DNA from: an aff. Roholtiella sp. LEGE 12411
GTDB lineage: Bacteria; Cyanobacteriota; Cyanobacteriia; Cyanobacteriales; Nostocaceae
Length of the DNA stretch: 62,737 nucleotides
NCBI RefSeq assembly: GCF_015206995.1
Contig: NZ_JADEXR010000020.1
Location: 1-62,737 of the forward strand
Reading direction: 5' to 3'
Position numbers and translations under genes: made by a program. Positions 1-9,811 of this stretch are shown piece after piece; position 1 is the stretch's first letter; each line of letters begins with the position of its first letter. Under the pieces are notes generated by a model. It saw only the letters and a program-made list of their open reading frames with translations, was not told the origin of the DNA and did no database searches.

Positions 1-345
1 CAGTAGCACGACCACCTAAAGAACCATCTGTTGCTGTTTAATACCCAAGATTCTTCATACTTTTGCTAAGTCTCTGATTAACTCAGCCCTGCTGGGTCAT
101 TTTCCATTGCTTAGTCTAAACTCCAGTGAAATAGCCTGATGAACTAAACTATCGGTATCAAATTATGGTCTTTGAGATAGCTGCAAGCCTTGCAATGATT
201 CCCATTAAAAAACATCGATTTCTCGGTGTACTCTGTCTTGAAAAGTTTGTTACGGAGGGAAACCCTCCTGACAACTTTTCGCTGCGCCTCTGCGGTTTGT
301 TATTTCCTAATTCGTGCGTATAAAAGGGAAACTTGGCTAGTAGCT
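1..345. other. Left-edge region without a recognisable gene
   Basis: I see no convincing coding region. A short palindrome, GGAGGGAAACCCTCC, lies near 256-270, followed by a GC-richer stretch (CTGCGCCTCTGCGG) that looks like one of the dispersed non-coding repeats of Nostocales genomes. An open frame across 226-492 runs antisense into the downstream ferredoxin gene and has no protein-like character. Confidence 0.4.
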
Positions 346-1026
346 TCAGCAGAGCTTACCATAAGTGATCCCTACTTCCTTCAAGTTCTCTGGGATGTTT
401 TCCAGGCTACTGTCAGCGAAATGCTTGTCCATAAGAGCAGATATGTGTGTAGCCTGAATTCGGCTATGTCGGCTTTTGTCTGGCATAACTAGATTAGGAC
501 CAGCTTTACAGTTTTTCATGCAGCCAGTGCCTTTGATAGTTACTTGGTCTTCTAAACCGCGATCGCTCAAAGCTGCCTCTAACGCCTGACAAACTGCTTT
601 GCCACCACGTTTTATACAATCAGACTTTTGACACACCAAAATTGTAGTCTTAGTGTTAGCCGATTTTGCTTTGGCGTTATTGATTGGTGGTAGTTCCTGC
701 GGCTGGTAACTGGCGGGGTTTGTGTAATGAGGCGAAATTCTCTCACTTTCCCACTCTTTACGCGCTGCCATCACACGCTCAGCTTTTAGTGTAACCTTGT
801 CATTTTTTAAATCATGCTTTTTTGTACCTCTAACTTGTAACCAAGTCCCTGGTGGCAACCGCAAGTCAAAAGCAGCCCGTAAATGTTTAGCTAGCTTAAC
901 ATAACATTCACCTTCAGCAGTTCCCAGTAGCAAACCTTTCAGCTTATAACCATCCTTAATATGAAAGTCGAGAAACCTTCCTTCAAAGCAAAATTCTGAT
1001 ACTTCGGTTGTGTAGGATTCACTCAT
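346..1026 (-). CDS. (2Fe-2S) ferredoxin domain protein, thioredoxin-like fold
   Basis: 226 aa. The C-terminal half carries the four-cysteine signature of thioredoxin-like [2Fe-2S] ferredoxins: C132 and C137 in the CQKSDC motif, then C169 and C173 in GCMKNCKAGP. This domain also occurs in NuoE-type and small shuttle ferredoxins. The N-terminal ~90 residues form a separate beta-rich domain (cyanobacterial, OB-like by eye) joined by a Pro-rich linker. It is probably a soluble electron carrier with unknown partner. The ATG at 1026 is clear. Domain call firm, cellular role unknown. Confidence 0.8.
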   Translation of the reverse strand: MSESYTTEVSEFCFEGRFLDFHIKDGYKLKGLLLGTAEGECYVKLAKHLRAAFDLRLPPGTWLQVRGTKKHDLKNDKVTLKAERVMAARKEWESERISPHYTNPASYQPQELPPINNAKAKSANTKTTILVCQKSDCIKRGGKAVCQALEAALSDRGLEDQVTIKGTGCMKNCKAGPNLVMPDKSRHSRIQATHISALMDKHFADSSLENIPENLKEVGITYGKLC

Positions 1027-1102
1027 GTTCTTGACCTATTTTTAACTAAAACAAGTTATCTAGCCAGACAGTCTCAGCAGCGGTAGCTGCGAATTAAAAC
1101 TG

Positions 1103-1363
1103 TTAGTAGCGATGCCAGCTGTTTTCAAGAGTCCAAATCATGTCTTGGCGGGAAGCTGTGAATCGCTGCATCACACTCCAAAGTTGAATAGCTGCCACAG
1201 GACTACTAATTTCAACTCTTAATGGTTGGTTAGTCTCACACCAACAGGGAATATTTAGCTCCTGTAAGCGTTGATAGACTTGCCAGCGGTCTGCCCAATG
1301 CACCTCTACGATGTGCTTTCTTTCTTTTTCTGAACTAAACGATTTCAAGAGAATTGCCCTCAA
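1103..1363 (-). CDS. Small conserved-looking cyanobacterial protein, unknown function
   Basis: 86 aa, soluble, no membrane segment; rich in Trp and aromatic residues (WADRWQVYQRL, CWCETNQP). It resembles the small Asr/Asl-type conserved hypothetical proteins of Nostocales, but I recognise no named domain. The longest frame begins at a TTG (1363) and no ATG is available upstream of the likely domain, so the exact start is uncertain. It lies 76 bp upstream of the ferredoxin gene on the same strand and could share its transcript. Confidence 0.5.
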   Translation of the reverse strand: MRAILLKSFSSEKERKHIVEVHWADRWQVYQRLQELNIPCWCETNQPLRVEISSPVAAIQLWSVMQRFTASRQDMIWTLENSWHRY

Positions 1364-1779
1364 AGTGCAACAAACTTGCAGTAACTACCGCGCCTCAACT
1401 CCTGATATCTAAAAATTTTAGGAGTATAGCCTCTTAAATAAGGATACCTTAAGTGCAAACAATTCTCAGTAGTTTTAAAAAATCTGATTTTTGTAGGCTG
1501 TGTGCTAAACCACATCAATAATCCCAAACCAGAGGGACACATAGTCTTTTATTTCCCACTCAAGATGTATGCATATCACAGCATCTATGTCAAGGATAAT
1601 GGTAGTTACACACCTATTGATGAGTGTGCCATCATACGCCGAATGAGTAATTTTAAGAGTTATAGCAGCCTAAGATTCAAAAGGCCATCATATTTATTGG
1701 GCTTGCTTTCCTTTTTAAAATGTTAAGATGTAGAGACTAAGCAGTTAAAAATCATAACTGTTAAAAAGCGAGGAGAACA
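1364..1779. other. Intergenic region upstream of dps
   Basis: No gene supported. Short frames on both strands look random in composition. The right end carries the dps leader, with a strong Shine-Dalgarno (GAGGAG at ~1770-1775) just before the dps ATG. The AT-rich stretch around 1690-1730 is the likely promoter area, but I cannot define boxes with confidence. Confidence 0.4.
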
Positions 1780-2328
1780 ATGTCTGAAACGCAAACTGTA
1801 TTACGGAACTTTGGTCATGTTTATGACAATCCTGTCTTATTAGATCATAGTGTAACTGCTCCAGTTACTGAAGGATTTAATGTTGTATTAGCTAGTTTCC
1901 AGGCACTGTACTTGCAGTACCAAAAACATCATTTTGTTGTTGAAGGCTCAGAATTTTATCAGTTGCATCAATTTTTTAACGAGAGCTACGAAGAAGTGCA
2001 GGGACACACCCATGAAATTGGGGAGCGATTAGATGGACTGGGCGGTGTGCCAGTAGCTACTTTCAGTAAACTAGCAGAACTAACCTGTTTTGAGCAAGAA
2101 GCCGATGGCGTATATTCTTGCCGTCAGATGGTAGAAAATGACCTAGCCGCAGAACAAGCCATTCTTGGTGTGATTCGCCGCCAAGCTGCTCAAGCAGAGA
2201 GTTTAGGTGACAGAGCTACACGCTATTTGTACGAAAAAATTCTGTTAAAGACTGAGGAACGAGCTTTCCATTTAGCTCACTTCCTCGCTAAAGATAGCTT
2301 AACCTTGGCGTTTGTACAACCAGCCTAA
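1780..2328 (+). CDS. dps: Dps family ferritin-like protein with a His-type ferroxidase centre
   Basis: 182 aa ferritin-like DNA-protection protein during starvation, expected to form a 12-mer that oxidises and stores iron using H2O2 or O2. Ferroxidase ligands align with exact canonical spacing: H51, H63, then H78 where classical Dps has Asp, and E82 in the HEIGER motif. The Asp-to-His change matches the His-type class described for Dps4 of Nostoc punctiforme. It starts at ATG 1780 after a strong GAGGAG ribosome site. It appears monocistronic, closed by a hairpin terminator about 80 bp downstream. Family certain; paralogue number not assignable. Confidence 0.93.
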   Translation: MSETQTVLRNFGHVYDNPVLLDHSVTAPVTEGFNVVLASFQALYLQYQKHHFVVEGSEFYQLHQFFNESYEEVQGHTHEIGERLDGLGGVPVATFSKLAELTCFEQEADGVYSCRQMVENDLAAEQAILGVIRRQAAQAESLGDRATRYLYEKILLKTEERAFHLAHFLAKDSLTLAFVQPA

Positions 2329-2410
2329 AACTAAAAGTCTCAAATCTAGATTGATCTACCCTAGACTGAAAGAAAAGTCAGAAAAACTAAGCTCTTAAAA
2401 AAATCGAAAC

Positions 2411-2450
2411 AATGGCAGAGAGTAGCATCCGTACTTCTCTGCCATTTTTC
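2411..2450 (+). terminator. Rho-independent terminator after dps
   Basis: An 11-bp inverted repeat (AATGGCAGAGA and its complement) with a ~15-nt loop is followed by TTTTTC. It lies ~85 bp after the dps stop on the same strand. Confidence 0.85.
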
Positions 2451-2976
2451 ATTTAATGAAATATAACGACATACATAGTTAATATTTAATATTGCAAATA
2501 TTTAGCAATTAGCTAGTTAATAAATATTTTCATCTTGATTAATTTACTTGTCATTAACAGCCAGACTTATGTGTGATTGAAAAATAATTGCTTGTTGCAA
2601 AGGATGATCAATACAAATGGTAAATGTTAGCAACAGATTGAAAGCCTTTTAGCTCACAATTAAATAAAAATAGATATCCAAAACGCACAGAAACAGAGAA
2701 ATTTATTCTTACTTTCCCATCTTGGTCAATTTCCCACAGCGATCGCCTGGTCGGTAAAACATACATAACCCCGCTCTTGTGTTGTGGTTGATGTTAGGCG
2801 AACGGCAAGCCGACCTTTTGGGGTCTACAAGGCGGATAACTCGAGTTTCCCATTTTTTACTCCTGTTTTTCTCTGTTGATGTCAAACCTGTAAAACTTAA
2901 TAATAAACAGCATCATTAGGGGTAAACACCCTTAAAATAATCAGGATTTCTATTCTCGTACTCTAAGGCAACGACT
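2451..2976. other. AT-rich intergenic region upstream of carB
   Basis: No gene seen. The left part (2455-2700) is very AT-rich. A GC-richer patch at ~2745-2840 contains GCGATCGC and a GGCGAACGGCAAGCC block that looks like a dispersed repeat. Just upstream of carB, 2918-2934 has a short imperfect inverted repeat (AGGGGTAAACACCCT), possibly regulatory. Confidence 0.35.
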
Positions 2977-5900
2977 ATGCCCCGCCGTGACGACCTCCGG
3001 AAGATTCTGCTATTAGGCTCTGGTCCAATTGTGATTGGACAAGCCTGTGAGTTTGACTACTCTGGCACCCAAGCCTGTAAAGCGCTGCGAGAAGAAGGCT
3101 ATGAAGTTGTGCTGGTTAACTCTAACCCTGCGACGATTATGACCGACCCAGAAACGGCCGATCGCACCTACATTGAGCCGTTGACACCGGAATTGGTCGA
3201 AAAAGTCATCGCCAAAGAACGCCCCGACGCCTTACTACCGACGATGGGGGGACAAACAGCTCTCAACCTTGCCGTTACCTTAGCCAAAAACGGGGTGTTA
3301 GAAAAGTACGGCGTTGAGTTAATCGGCGCTAAGTTACCAGCTATTGAGAAAGCCGAAGATAGGAAGCTATTTAACGAGGCAATGGCAAAGATTGGGGTGG
3401 CTGTGTGTCCCAGCGGCACAGCTTCCAATTTAGAAGAATCAAAGGCGATCGCTCGCCAAATTGGCACCTATCCCTTGATTATTCGGCCTGCCTTCACAAT
3501 GGGTGGTACTGGTGGCGGTATTGCCTATAACCAAGAAGAATTTGAAGAAATGGCACAGGTAGGTATAGATGCTAGTCCTGTTTCGCAAATTCTTATTGAC
3601 CAATCTCTACTCGGCTGGAAAGAATACGAACTTGAAGTGATGCGTGACCTTGCAGATAACGTTGTGATTATCTGCTCCATCGAAAACCTTGACCCTATGG
3701 GCATTCACACTGGGGACTCAATTACCGTCGCTCCCGCACAAACCCTCACTGATAAAGAATATCAAAGGCTGCGGGATATGGCAATTAAGATCATCCGTGA
3801 AATTGGGGTAGAAACTGGCGGTTCCAATATTCAGTTCGCTGTCAATCCCATTACAGGAGATGTAGTAGTGATTGAGATGAACCCCCGTGTGTCCCGCAGT
3901 TCCGCTTTGTCTTCCAAAGCCACAGGTTTTCCCATTGCCAAAATGGCTGCAAAGTTAGCTGTCGGCTACACTTTGGATGAAATTAAAAATGACATTACAA
4001 AGAAAACTCCCGCATCCTTTGAGCCGACAATTGACTATGTAGTCACAAAAATCCCCCGCTTTGCTTTTGAAAAGTTCCCTGGTTCAGAACCAGTGCTGAC
4101 AACGCAAATGAAGTCGGTAGGCGAAGCAATGGCAATTGGGCGGACGTTTAATGAGTCTTTCCAAAAAGCACTGCGTTCCCTGGAAACAGGACGCGCTGGT
4201 TGGGGTTGCGACAGAGCCGAAAAATTACCTAGTGGTGAACAAATTCGCGCCCAACTGCGGACACCTAATCCCGATCGCATTTTCTCTGTGCGTCACGCCT
4301 TACAGCTAGGGATAAGTATTGAGGAAATTTACGAACTCACTGGCATTGACCCTTGGTTCCTAGATAAAATGCAGCAACTGCTGGATGTGGAGAAATTCCT
4401 CAAGCGGACACCTTTGCAGCAATTGACAAAAGAGCAACTTTATGAAGTAAAGCGGGACGGATTTAGCGATCGCCAGATTGCCTTTGCTACCAAAACCACT
4501 GAAGATGAAGTCCGCGCTTACCGTAAACAACTAGGAATCATCCCAGTTTACAAAACCGTGGACACTTGTGCTGCTGAGTTTGAAGCGTTTACTCCCTACC
4601 ACTACTCTACCTACGAAGAAGAAACAGAGGTTTTGCCTGCAACCAAGCCAAAGGTGATGATTTTGGGTGGTGGCCCTAACCGTATTGGACAGGGAATTGA
4701 GTTTGACTATTGCTGTTGTCATGCTGCTTATGCTTTAAAAGGGGCAGGCTTTGAGACGATTATGGTCAACTCTAATCCAGAGACAGTATCAACGGATTAT
4801 GACACAAGCGATCGCCTTTACTTTGAGCCGTTGACTAAGGAAGATGTCCTTAACATCATCGAAACGGAAAATCCTGTAGGGATAATTATCCAGTTTGGGG
4901 GTCAAACACCCTTGAAGTTGGCAATTCCCCTTCAAGAATATTTGCAGAGATTAGGGACTGGGGAGAGTTCCCAATCCCCAATCCCCAATGCCCCATGCCC
5001 AATTCCCAAAATTTGGGGTACATCGCCGGACTCTATCGACATGGCAGAAAACCGAGAGCGGTTTGAAAAGATTCTGAACAAGTTGAATATTGCCCAACCC
5101 CCCAATGGTATTGCTCGGACTTATGAAGATGCGCTGATTGTCGCCCAACGCATTGGCTATCCGGTAGTCGTGCGTCCTAGTTATGTTTTGGGAGGACGAG
5201 CAATGGAAATCGTCTATTCCGATACAGAGTTGGAACGCTACATGACCTTTGCGGTGCAGGTGGAGCCTGAACACCCAATTTTGATTGATAAATTTTTGGA
5301 AAATGCTATTGAAGTCGATGTAGATGCGATCGCTGACCACACTGGGCGGGTAGTAATTGGTGGCATCATGGAACACATAGAACAAGCAGGGATTCACTCA
5401 GGAGACTCCGCTTGTTCTTTACCCTCTATTTCCCTATCACCAGCAGTTCTCAATCAAATTCGCGCTTGGACAGTACAGCTAGCACAAGCATTGTCAGTTG
5501 TGGGGTTGATGAATATCCAGTTTGCCGTGGTCGGTGCTCAAGGTTATTCTCCCCAAGTTTATATCCTGGAAGCTAACCCCCGTGCCTCACGCACAGTACC
5601 ATTCGTCTCTAAAGCAACTGGCGTACAGCTAGCGAAACTGGCGTCTCTAGTTATGTCGGGTAAAACTTTAGAGGAGCTAAACTTTACTCAGGAAGTCATT
5701 CCATCTCACATTTCCGTCAAAGAAGCAGTATTACCGTTTAATAAATTCCCCGGAACTGATACAATATTGGGCCCAGAAATGCGTTCTACTGGCGAGGTCA
5801 TGGGAATCGACAGCGACTTTGGGCGAGCATTTGCTAAAGCAGAAATGGGTGCTGGAGAGCGTTTACCCCTGACGGGAACCGTATTTGTATCAATGAGCGA

Positions 5901-6273
5901 TCGCGACAAAATTCCTGCGGTTTCTGTAATCAAGGAGTTTATTGATTTAGGCTTTAGGGTGATGGCTACAGTTAACACACGCCGAGTTCTTCAGGAACAT
6001 GGGTTAGATATTGAGTTAGTACTGAAACTCCATGAAGGTCGTCCCCACGTTCTAGATGCGATCAAAAACCAGAAAATCCAACTCATCATCAACACCCCTT
6101 CAGGGGAGGAAGCTCAAACTGATGCTAGGTTAATTCGGCGTACAGCCTTGGCTTACAAAATACCCATTATTACCACCATTGCTGGCGCAAAAGCCACTGT
6201 TGCTGCTATCCACTCCCTACAAAATACGACTTTGGACGTAAAAGTCATCCAAGATTACTGCGCGAACCTTTAG
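2977..6273 (+). CDS. carB: Carbamoyl-phosphate synthase large subunit
   Basis: 1098 aa. Uses glutamine-derived ammonia (from CarA), bicarbonate and two ATP to make carbamoyl phosphate for arginine and pyrimidine synthesis. Two homologous synthetase halves are visible: an N-terminal ATP-grasp unit starting [15 protein letters not shown], and a second starting [19 protein letters not shown] at ~residue 562, each with [11 protein letters not shown] or ANPRASRT motifs. A C-terminal MGS-like allosteric domain (from ~965) follows. Slightly longer than E. coli CarB (1073 aa); the excess includes an insertion at ~residues 660-677 encoded by CCCCAAT-type heptamers (see repeat entry). carA is not in the window. 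Start ATG 2977. Confidence 0.97.
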   Translation: MPRRDDLRKILLLGSGPIVIGQACEFDYSGTQACKALREEGYEVVLVNSNPATIMTDPETADRTYIEPLTPELVEKVIAKERPDALLPTMGGQTALNLAVTLAKNGVLEKYGVELIGAKLPAIEKAEDRKLFNEAMAKIGVAVCPSGTASNLEESKAIARQIGTYPLIIRPAFTMGGTGGGIAYNQEEFEEMAQVGIDASPVSQILIDQSLLGWKEYELEVMRDLADNVVIICSIENLDPMGIHTGDSITVAPAQTLTDKEYQRLRDMAIKIIREIGVETGGSNIQFAVNPITGDVVVIEMNPRVSRSSALSSKATGFPIAKMAAKLAVGYTLDEIKNDITKKTPASFEPTIDYVVTKIPRFAFEKFPGSEPVLTTQMKSVGEAMAIGRTFNESFQKALRSLETGRAGWGCDRAEKLPSGEQIRAQLRTPNPDRIFSVRHALQLGISIEEIYELTGIDPWFLDKMQQLLDVEKFLKRTPLQQLTKEQLYEVKRDGFSDRQIAFATKTTEDEVRAYRKQLGIIPVYKTVDTCAAEFEAFTPYHYSTYEEETEVLPATKPKVMILGGGPNRIGQGIEFDYCCCHAAYALKGAGFETIMVNSNPETVSTDYDTSDRLYFEPLTKEDVLNIIETENPVGIIIQFGGQTPLKLAIPLQEYLQRLGTGESSQSPIPNAPCPIPKIWGTSPDSIDMAENRERFEKILNKLNIAQPPNGIARTYEDALIVAQRIGYPVVVRPSYVLGGRAMEIVYSDTELERYMTFAVQVEPEHPILIDKFLENAIEVDVDAIADHTGRVVIGGIMEHIEQAGIHSGDSACSLPSISLSPAVLNQIRAWTVQLAQALSVVGLMNIQFAVVGAQGYSPQVYILEANPRASRTVPFVSKATGVQLAKLASLVMSGKTLEELNFTQEVIPSHISVKEAVLPFNKFPGTDTILGPEMRSTGEVMGIDSDFGRAFAKAEMGAGERLPLTGTVFVSMSDRDKIPAVSVIKEFIDLGFRVMATVNTRRVLQEHGLDIELVLKLHEGRPHVLDAIKNQKIQLIINTPSGEEAQTDARLIRRTALAYKIPIITTIAGAKATVAAIHSLQNTTLDVKVIQDYCANL
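4957..5009. repeat. Heptanucleotide (STRR-type) repeat inside carB
   Basis: Tandem CCCCAAT/CCCCATG-type heptamers lie within the carB reading frame and add a Ser/Pro/Ile-rich segment ([12 protein letters not shown]) before the conserved WGTSPDSID motif. The same family occurs non-coding at 35742-35865 and 46831-46892. Confidence 0.85.
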
Positions 6274-6794
6274 CACCGCCCTGTAAATAGGGAGCTAAGA
6301 GGTGAAAAGTGGGGGAGTGGAAGAATAATTTGGAATTTGGAATTTTGATCCTCCCCTCTCCCTATTTACCGTTCTCCCCTTCTCTTTGTTTACCCTCGCA
6401 ATCCAGCCTCATTCGCCTAAAAAATTAAGCAATTGTTATAAGAGAATAATTATAGTTATCATTGAGATATTTTAACAAATATGAGTAAATTTTCTTCTAT
6501 CCTCTATCTAGATAATTTAGTAAATTGGCTTTTAAAATGTCTTGAGAGTAATAACGGCACTGCATGAAATGTAACAATCAACAAATCCAATTCCCAAGGG
6601 ATGTTCAAATTTTCTCATAAATGTTACAATTGGTAATACTTATCAAATAAAAACAATGTTTAACAAGCCACCTTTTATCTAACTGTAGATACTTGTGAAA
6701 ACAGGGAAATAGCTGTAACTTTTAGCAGTTAAGACCCTAATTTGATTACTATGAGCAGCCGAGTTTCTCGGGCGCGTAAATTGCAAACCATAGC
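6274..6794. other. Intergenic region between carB and the sigma factor gene
   Basis: No gene seen. Near 6330-6350 there are short TTGGAAT-like tandem heptamers. The remainder is AT-rich, consistent with a long leader or promoter region for the sigma factor gene. Confidence 0.4.
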
Positions 6795-7844
6795 ATGGGT
6801 TCCCAGTCTGACTGGCTAGCACCCTCTAAAAGCATCTATCTGTTAATGACCCTACCGCCAAATCCATCATTACCAAAGAGTAGCGCCATGAAGACCGCTC
6901 AGACAGCCACAGACCTCGTGCGGACTTACCTGCGTGAGATTGGCCGTGTGCCACTCTTAACCCACGAGGAGGAGATTTTCTATGGCAAACAAGTGCAACG
7001 TTCAACCACCTTGCACGAATCAAGGGAATGTCTTACTACCCAGTTAGGTCGTGAGCCGACTCTAGAAGAGTGGGCAAGAGCAACAAAGCTAGAACCAGCA
7101 GAGTTGAATGAGGCGATCGCAGATGGGGAAATAGCCAAGCGCAAGATGGTAGAAGCCAATTTGCGGCTTGTGGTGTCCGTTGCCAAAAAGTACATTAAGC
7201 GTAACGTCGATTTACTAGACTTGATTCAGGAAGGTAGCATTGGTATGCAACGGGGTGTGGAAAAGTTTGACCCCACCAAAGGCTACAGGTTTTCTACTTA
7301 TGCCTATTGGTGGATACGGCAAGCTATTACCCGTGCTATAGCCGAAAAAGCTCGTACCATCAGGCTGCCTATCCATATTACTGAGAAATTGAATAAGATT
7401 AAAAAAGCACAGCGGCAATTGTCTCAAAAACTGGGACGCGCTCCCACAGCTGCTGAGTTAGCCCAAGAATTAGAATTGACCCCCAAGCAAGTACGAGAAT
7501 ACTTGGAAAAAGCACGTTTGCCATTATCTCTAGATTTACGGCTAGGAGATAACTACGATACCGAACTCGGAGAAATGTTAGAAGATCCAGGCGCTTCTCC
7601 AGAAGAGTTTGTCATGCAATCTTCCTTATCTTATGACTTAGAGCGCTTAATGGGCGACCTCACCCCACAACAGAGGGAAGTGATCACGCTACGCTTTGGG
7701 TTAACTGATGGACAAGCGCTAACTCTTGCCAAAATCGGTGAAATTTTAAATATCAGCCGGGAACGAGTACGGCAAATTGAGCGGGAAGCCTTAACAAAAC
7801 TTCGTAAGTCTAAAGCCAATATGGATGAATATCTCGCAAGTTAG
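6795..7844 (+). CDS. Group 2 sigma-70 family RNA polymerase sigma factor
   Basis: 349 aa in the longest frame. Region 1.2 ([21 protein letters not shown], ~res 40-60), region 2 with the core-binding and -10-reading segment ([14 protein letters not shown] to [10 protein letters not shown], ~res 120-180), region 3 and region 4 with the -35-reading helix-turn-helix ([15 protein letters not shown], ~res 318-332) are all intact. It lacks the long region 1.1 of primary SigA, placing it among the non-essential SigB/C/D/E-type factors of cyanobacteria; I cannot say which. The first ~31 residues look non-conserved: the ATG at 6888 with AAAGAG upstream may be the true start. Confidence 0.9.
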   Translation: MGSQSDWLAPSKSIYLLMTLPPNPSLPKSSAMKTAQTATDLVRTYLREIGRVPLLTHEEEIFYGKQVQRSTTLHESRECLTTQLGREPTLEEWARATKLEPAELNEAIADGEIAKRKMVEANLRLVVSVAKKYIKRNVDLLDLIQEGSIGMQRGVEKFDPTKGYRFSTYAYWWIRQAITRAIAEKARTIRLPIHITEKLNKIKKAQRQLSQKLGRAPTAAELAQELELTPKQVREYLEKARLPLSLDLRLGDNYDTELGEMLEDPGASPEEFVMQSSLSYDLERLMGDLTPQQREVITLRFGLTDGQALTLAKIGEILNISRERVRQIEREALTKLRKSKANMDEYLAS

Positions 7845-7890
7845 TCATTTGTCATTTGTCCTTTGTTGTTAATTTTTCACAAAGGACGAG
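7845..7890. repeat. TCATTTG heptamer repeat after the sigma factor gene
   Basis: Short tandem TCATTTG/TCCTTTG heptamers begin right after the stop codon. A partly complementary CAAAGGAC lies at ~7881-7888, so the region could also fold as a weak hairpin. Confidence 0.6.
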
Positions 7891-8030
7891 TGACTGATGA
7901 CCAACAGGTGAGAAAATACGCTGACTTTGGTACGGTTACACCGACTTCCACTATATAACTAGCCTGTTACATTAGTTGACAGGAATACTAATAACACCGT
8001 AGCAAGTAGTGGTATTAAAGGAGGTAGAAA

Positions 8031-8375
8031 GTGAGTAACCCGTCTAATAAAGTATCAGAGTTTTTTAATAGCGAATCAGAAACTGGCAATTTCCTATGGC
8101 AGTACGTTAAGTCCTTGAGTTCAGAGACTGTTACCCAGCTATCTAAACCCACTTCCCCCGAAGTTTTTCAGGTGATGGAACGTAATATTGTGGGACTTTT
8201 GGGAAACCTACCTCCAGAGCACTTTGGTGTTACTATTACTACCAGTAGAGAAAGTCTAGGTCGGCTTCTCGCCTCCGCTATGATTAGTGGTTATTTCTTG
8301 CGTAACGCTGAACAAAGAATGGACTTTGAAGTTGCCTTACAAGGGATTGAAACCAACAATAGCGAAATCGAATAG
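8031..8375 (+). CDS. DUF760 domain protein
   Basis: 114 aa, soluble. It matches DUF760, a family of cyanobacteria and plant plastids: the core is MERNIVGLLGNLPPEHF followed by TTSRESLGRLLASAMISGYF and an R-N-A-E-Q-R-M-D segment near the end. Function unknown. The start is GTG at 8031, chosen because a textbook Shine-Dalgarno (AAAGGAGG) lies 7 bp upstream and no ATG fits. Single gene, followed by a terminator. Confidence 0.85.
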   Translation: MSNPSNKVSEFFNSESETGNFLWQYVKSLSSETVTQLSKPTSPEVFQVMERNIVGLLGNLPPEHFGVTITTSRESLGRLLASAMISGYFLRNAEQRMDFEVALQGIETNNSEIE

Positions 8376-8550
8376 GAATATAAAATTTAGAAATCATCAA
8401 CTGATAACTGAATTATCATATTTGCTTAATTTAAGCTGCGGTATTGTTAGTGGTGAGTGAGGTAATTGGTTCAATCAGAGGCTTATCTCTAAATGATTAA
8501 TACAGGCGCGTGGATAAAATAACAGCGGTAGACGGAATTTGCAATAAATA

Positions 8551-8592
8551 CAAACTCGGCAGAGTGCAAACTAACCTGCCGAGTTTTGTTAT
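8551..8592 (+). terminator. Rho-independent terminator before mutT
   Basis: Inverted repeat AACTCGGCAG/CTGCCGAGTT with a ~15-nt loop, followed by TTGTTATT. It ends the DUF760 transcript and separates it from mutT. Confidence 0.75.
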
Positions 8593-8667
8593 TATTCAAA
8601 ACTTCAGAATCGGAGTCCAAAGCTTTGCCTGTTGTGCTCCTTTATCTTCTCATTTCCCCAATCAACT

Positions 8668-9123
8668 ATGAATAAAACCAGTTCTTTTCCACCCCATAAA
8701 ATTATTGGTGTTGCCGTAATTTGGAATGACCAAGAGCAAATTTTAATTGATCGCCGTCGTCCGCAAGGAGTAATGGGCGGTTTGTGGGAATTTCCCGGTG
8801 GCAAAATCGAGCTTGGTGAGACAATTCAAGAGTGTATTCAACGAGAAATTGCTGAAGAACTAGGAATAGTGATTGAAGTAGGAGAGCATCTGATCACTAT
8901 TGACCACACTTATACAGACTTGCGTGTCACCCTGACAGTACATCACTGTCGTCATATTACAGGTATTCCCCAACCTCTAGAATGCGACGAAATTCGCTGG
9001 GTAAACTTGGAAGAACTGGAGACATTTGCTTTTCCTAAAGCAAATTTTCAAATTATCGCTGCCTTGAAGCAGAGCAAAGAGGTAGACAAAAACTATACTT
9101 ATGGAAAATCATCTGGCTTTTAG
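8668..9123 (+). CDS. mutT: 8-oxo-dGTP diphosphatase (Nudix hydrolase)
   Basis: 151 aa. Hydrolyses oxidised nucleoside triphosphates to keep them out of DNA. The Nudix box is complete (GGKIELGETIQECIQREIAEELGI spans the G-x5-E-x7-REUxEExGU pattern, ~res 46-69), preceded by the MutT hallmark RRPQGVMGGLWEFPGGK. An in-frame start 36 bp upstream (8632) exists but falls right after the preceding terminator, so ATG 8668 is preferred. Length is typical for stand-alone MutT. Family call firm, substrate by homology. Confidence 0.88.
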   Translation: MNKTSSFPPHKIIGVAVIWNDQEQILIDRRRPQGVMGGLWEFPGGKIELGETIQECIQREIAEELGIVIEVGEHLITIDHTYTDLRVTLTVHHCRHITGIPQPLECDEIRWVNLEELETFAFPKANFQIIAALKQSKEVDKNYTYGKSSGF

Positions 9124-9243
9124 AGCATTTCCCAAGTAGCGTAGGCGTAGTTTACAAGTAACAATCTATTAATTGCATCAGGTTGAGTCCCGCAATTTCC
9201 TACAATAAGCGCAGGGACTTTGATAAAAGGTGTCAGCAAATAA

Positions 9244-9708
9244 ATGTCTAAAACCGTTGCCGACGTGATGAGCCGTGATCCAATTGTCGTCCGGTCAGAA
9301 ACTCCACTAAATGAAGCCATCCAAATTCTCGCAGAACGACACATCAGTGGGCTACCTGTTGTGGATGATGTCGGTAAATTGGTGGGCATTATTTCGGAAA
9401 CAGACTTAATGTGGCAAGAAACTGGTGTTACTCCACCCGCATACATCATGTTTCTTGATAGCGTTATCTATTTAAAAAATCCTGCTGAATATGAGCGTGA
9501 CTTACACAAGGCACTAGGGCAAACTGTTGGGGAGGTGATGAGTCAAAACCCTATTACCATTTCCCCTGAGAAAACTTTAAAACAAGCAGCTCAACTCATG
9601 CACGATCGCAGCGTTCACCGCCTACCAGTGCTTGACAGCGCGGGTCAAGTTATTGGTGTTCTTACCCGTGGTGATATTATTCGGGCAATGGCAGCCAGTC
9701 AAGATTAG
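9244..9708 (+). CDS. Protein with two CBS domains
   Basis: 154 aa made almost entirely of a CBS pair (Bateman module). CBS1 covers ~4-60 (VADVMSRDPIVV to VGIISETDL) and CBS2 ~93-150 (VGEVMSQNPITI to IGVLTRGDIIRAM). Such stand-alone pairs bind adenosine nucleotides (AMP, ATP or NAD) and act as energy or redox sensors on partner proteins. No catalytic domain is attached. The partner is not evident from neighbours. Confidence 0.9.
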   Translation: MSKTVADVMSRDPIVVRSETPLNEAIQILAERHISGLPVVDDVGKLVGIISETDLMWQETGVTPPAYIMFLDSVIYLKNPAEYERDLHKALGQTVGEVMSQNPITISPEKTLKQAAQLMHDRSVHRLPVLDSAGQVIGVLTRGDIIRAMAASQD

Positions 9709-9790
9709 TCATTTGTCATTTGTCAAGAGTTATTTGTCAAGAGTCTAAAGTGTTTTGACCCTTGACTTTTGACTGTTCGTTTTAACACCT
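9708..9790. repeat. Heptamer repeats between the CBS and HEAT genes
   Basis: TCATTTG heptamers at 9709-9725 and TTGACTT-like heptamers at ~9756-9776 fill the 100-bp spacer. Confidence 0.6.
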
Positions 9791-9811
9791 TTGAAAATTA
9801 AGGATAATTAA

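Noticed and set aside
226-492. 88-codon plus-strand frame at the left edge
   Set aside because: Overlaps the ferredoxin gene antisense, no ribosome site, no protein family pattern.
2913-2936. Pyrimidine-type attenuator before carB
   Set aside because: Inverted repeat is short and imperfect, with no U-run and no leader ORF.
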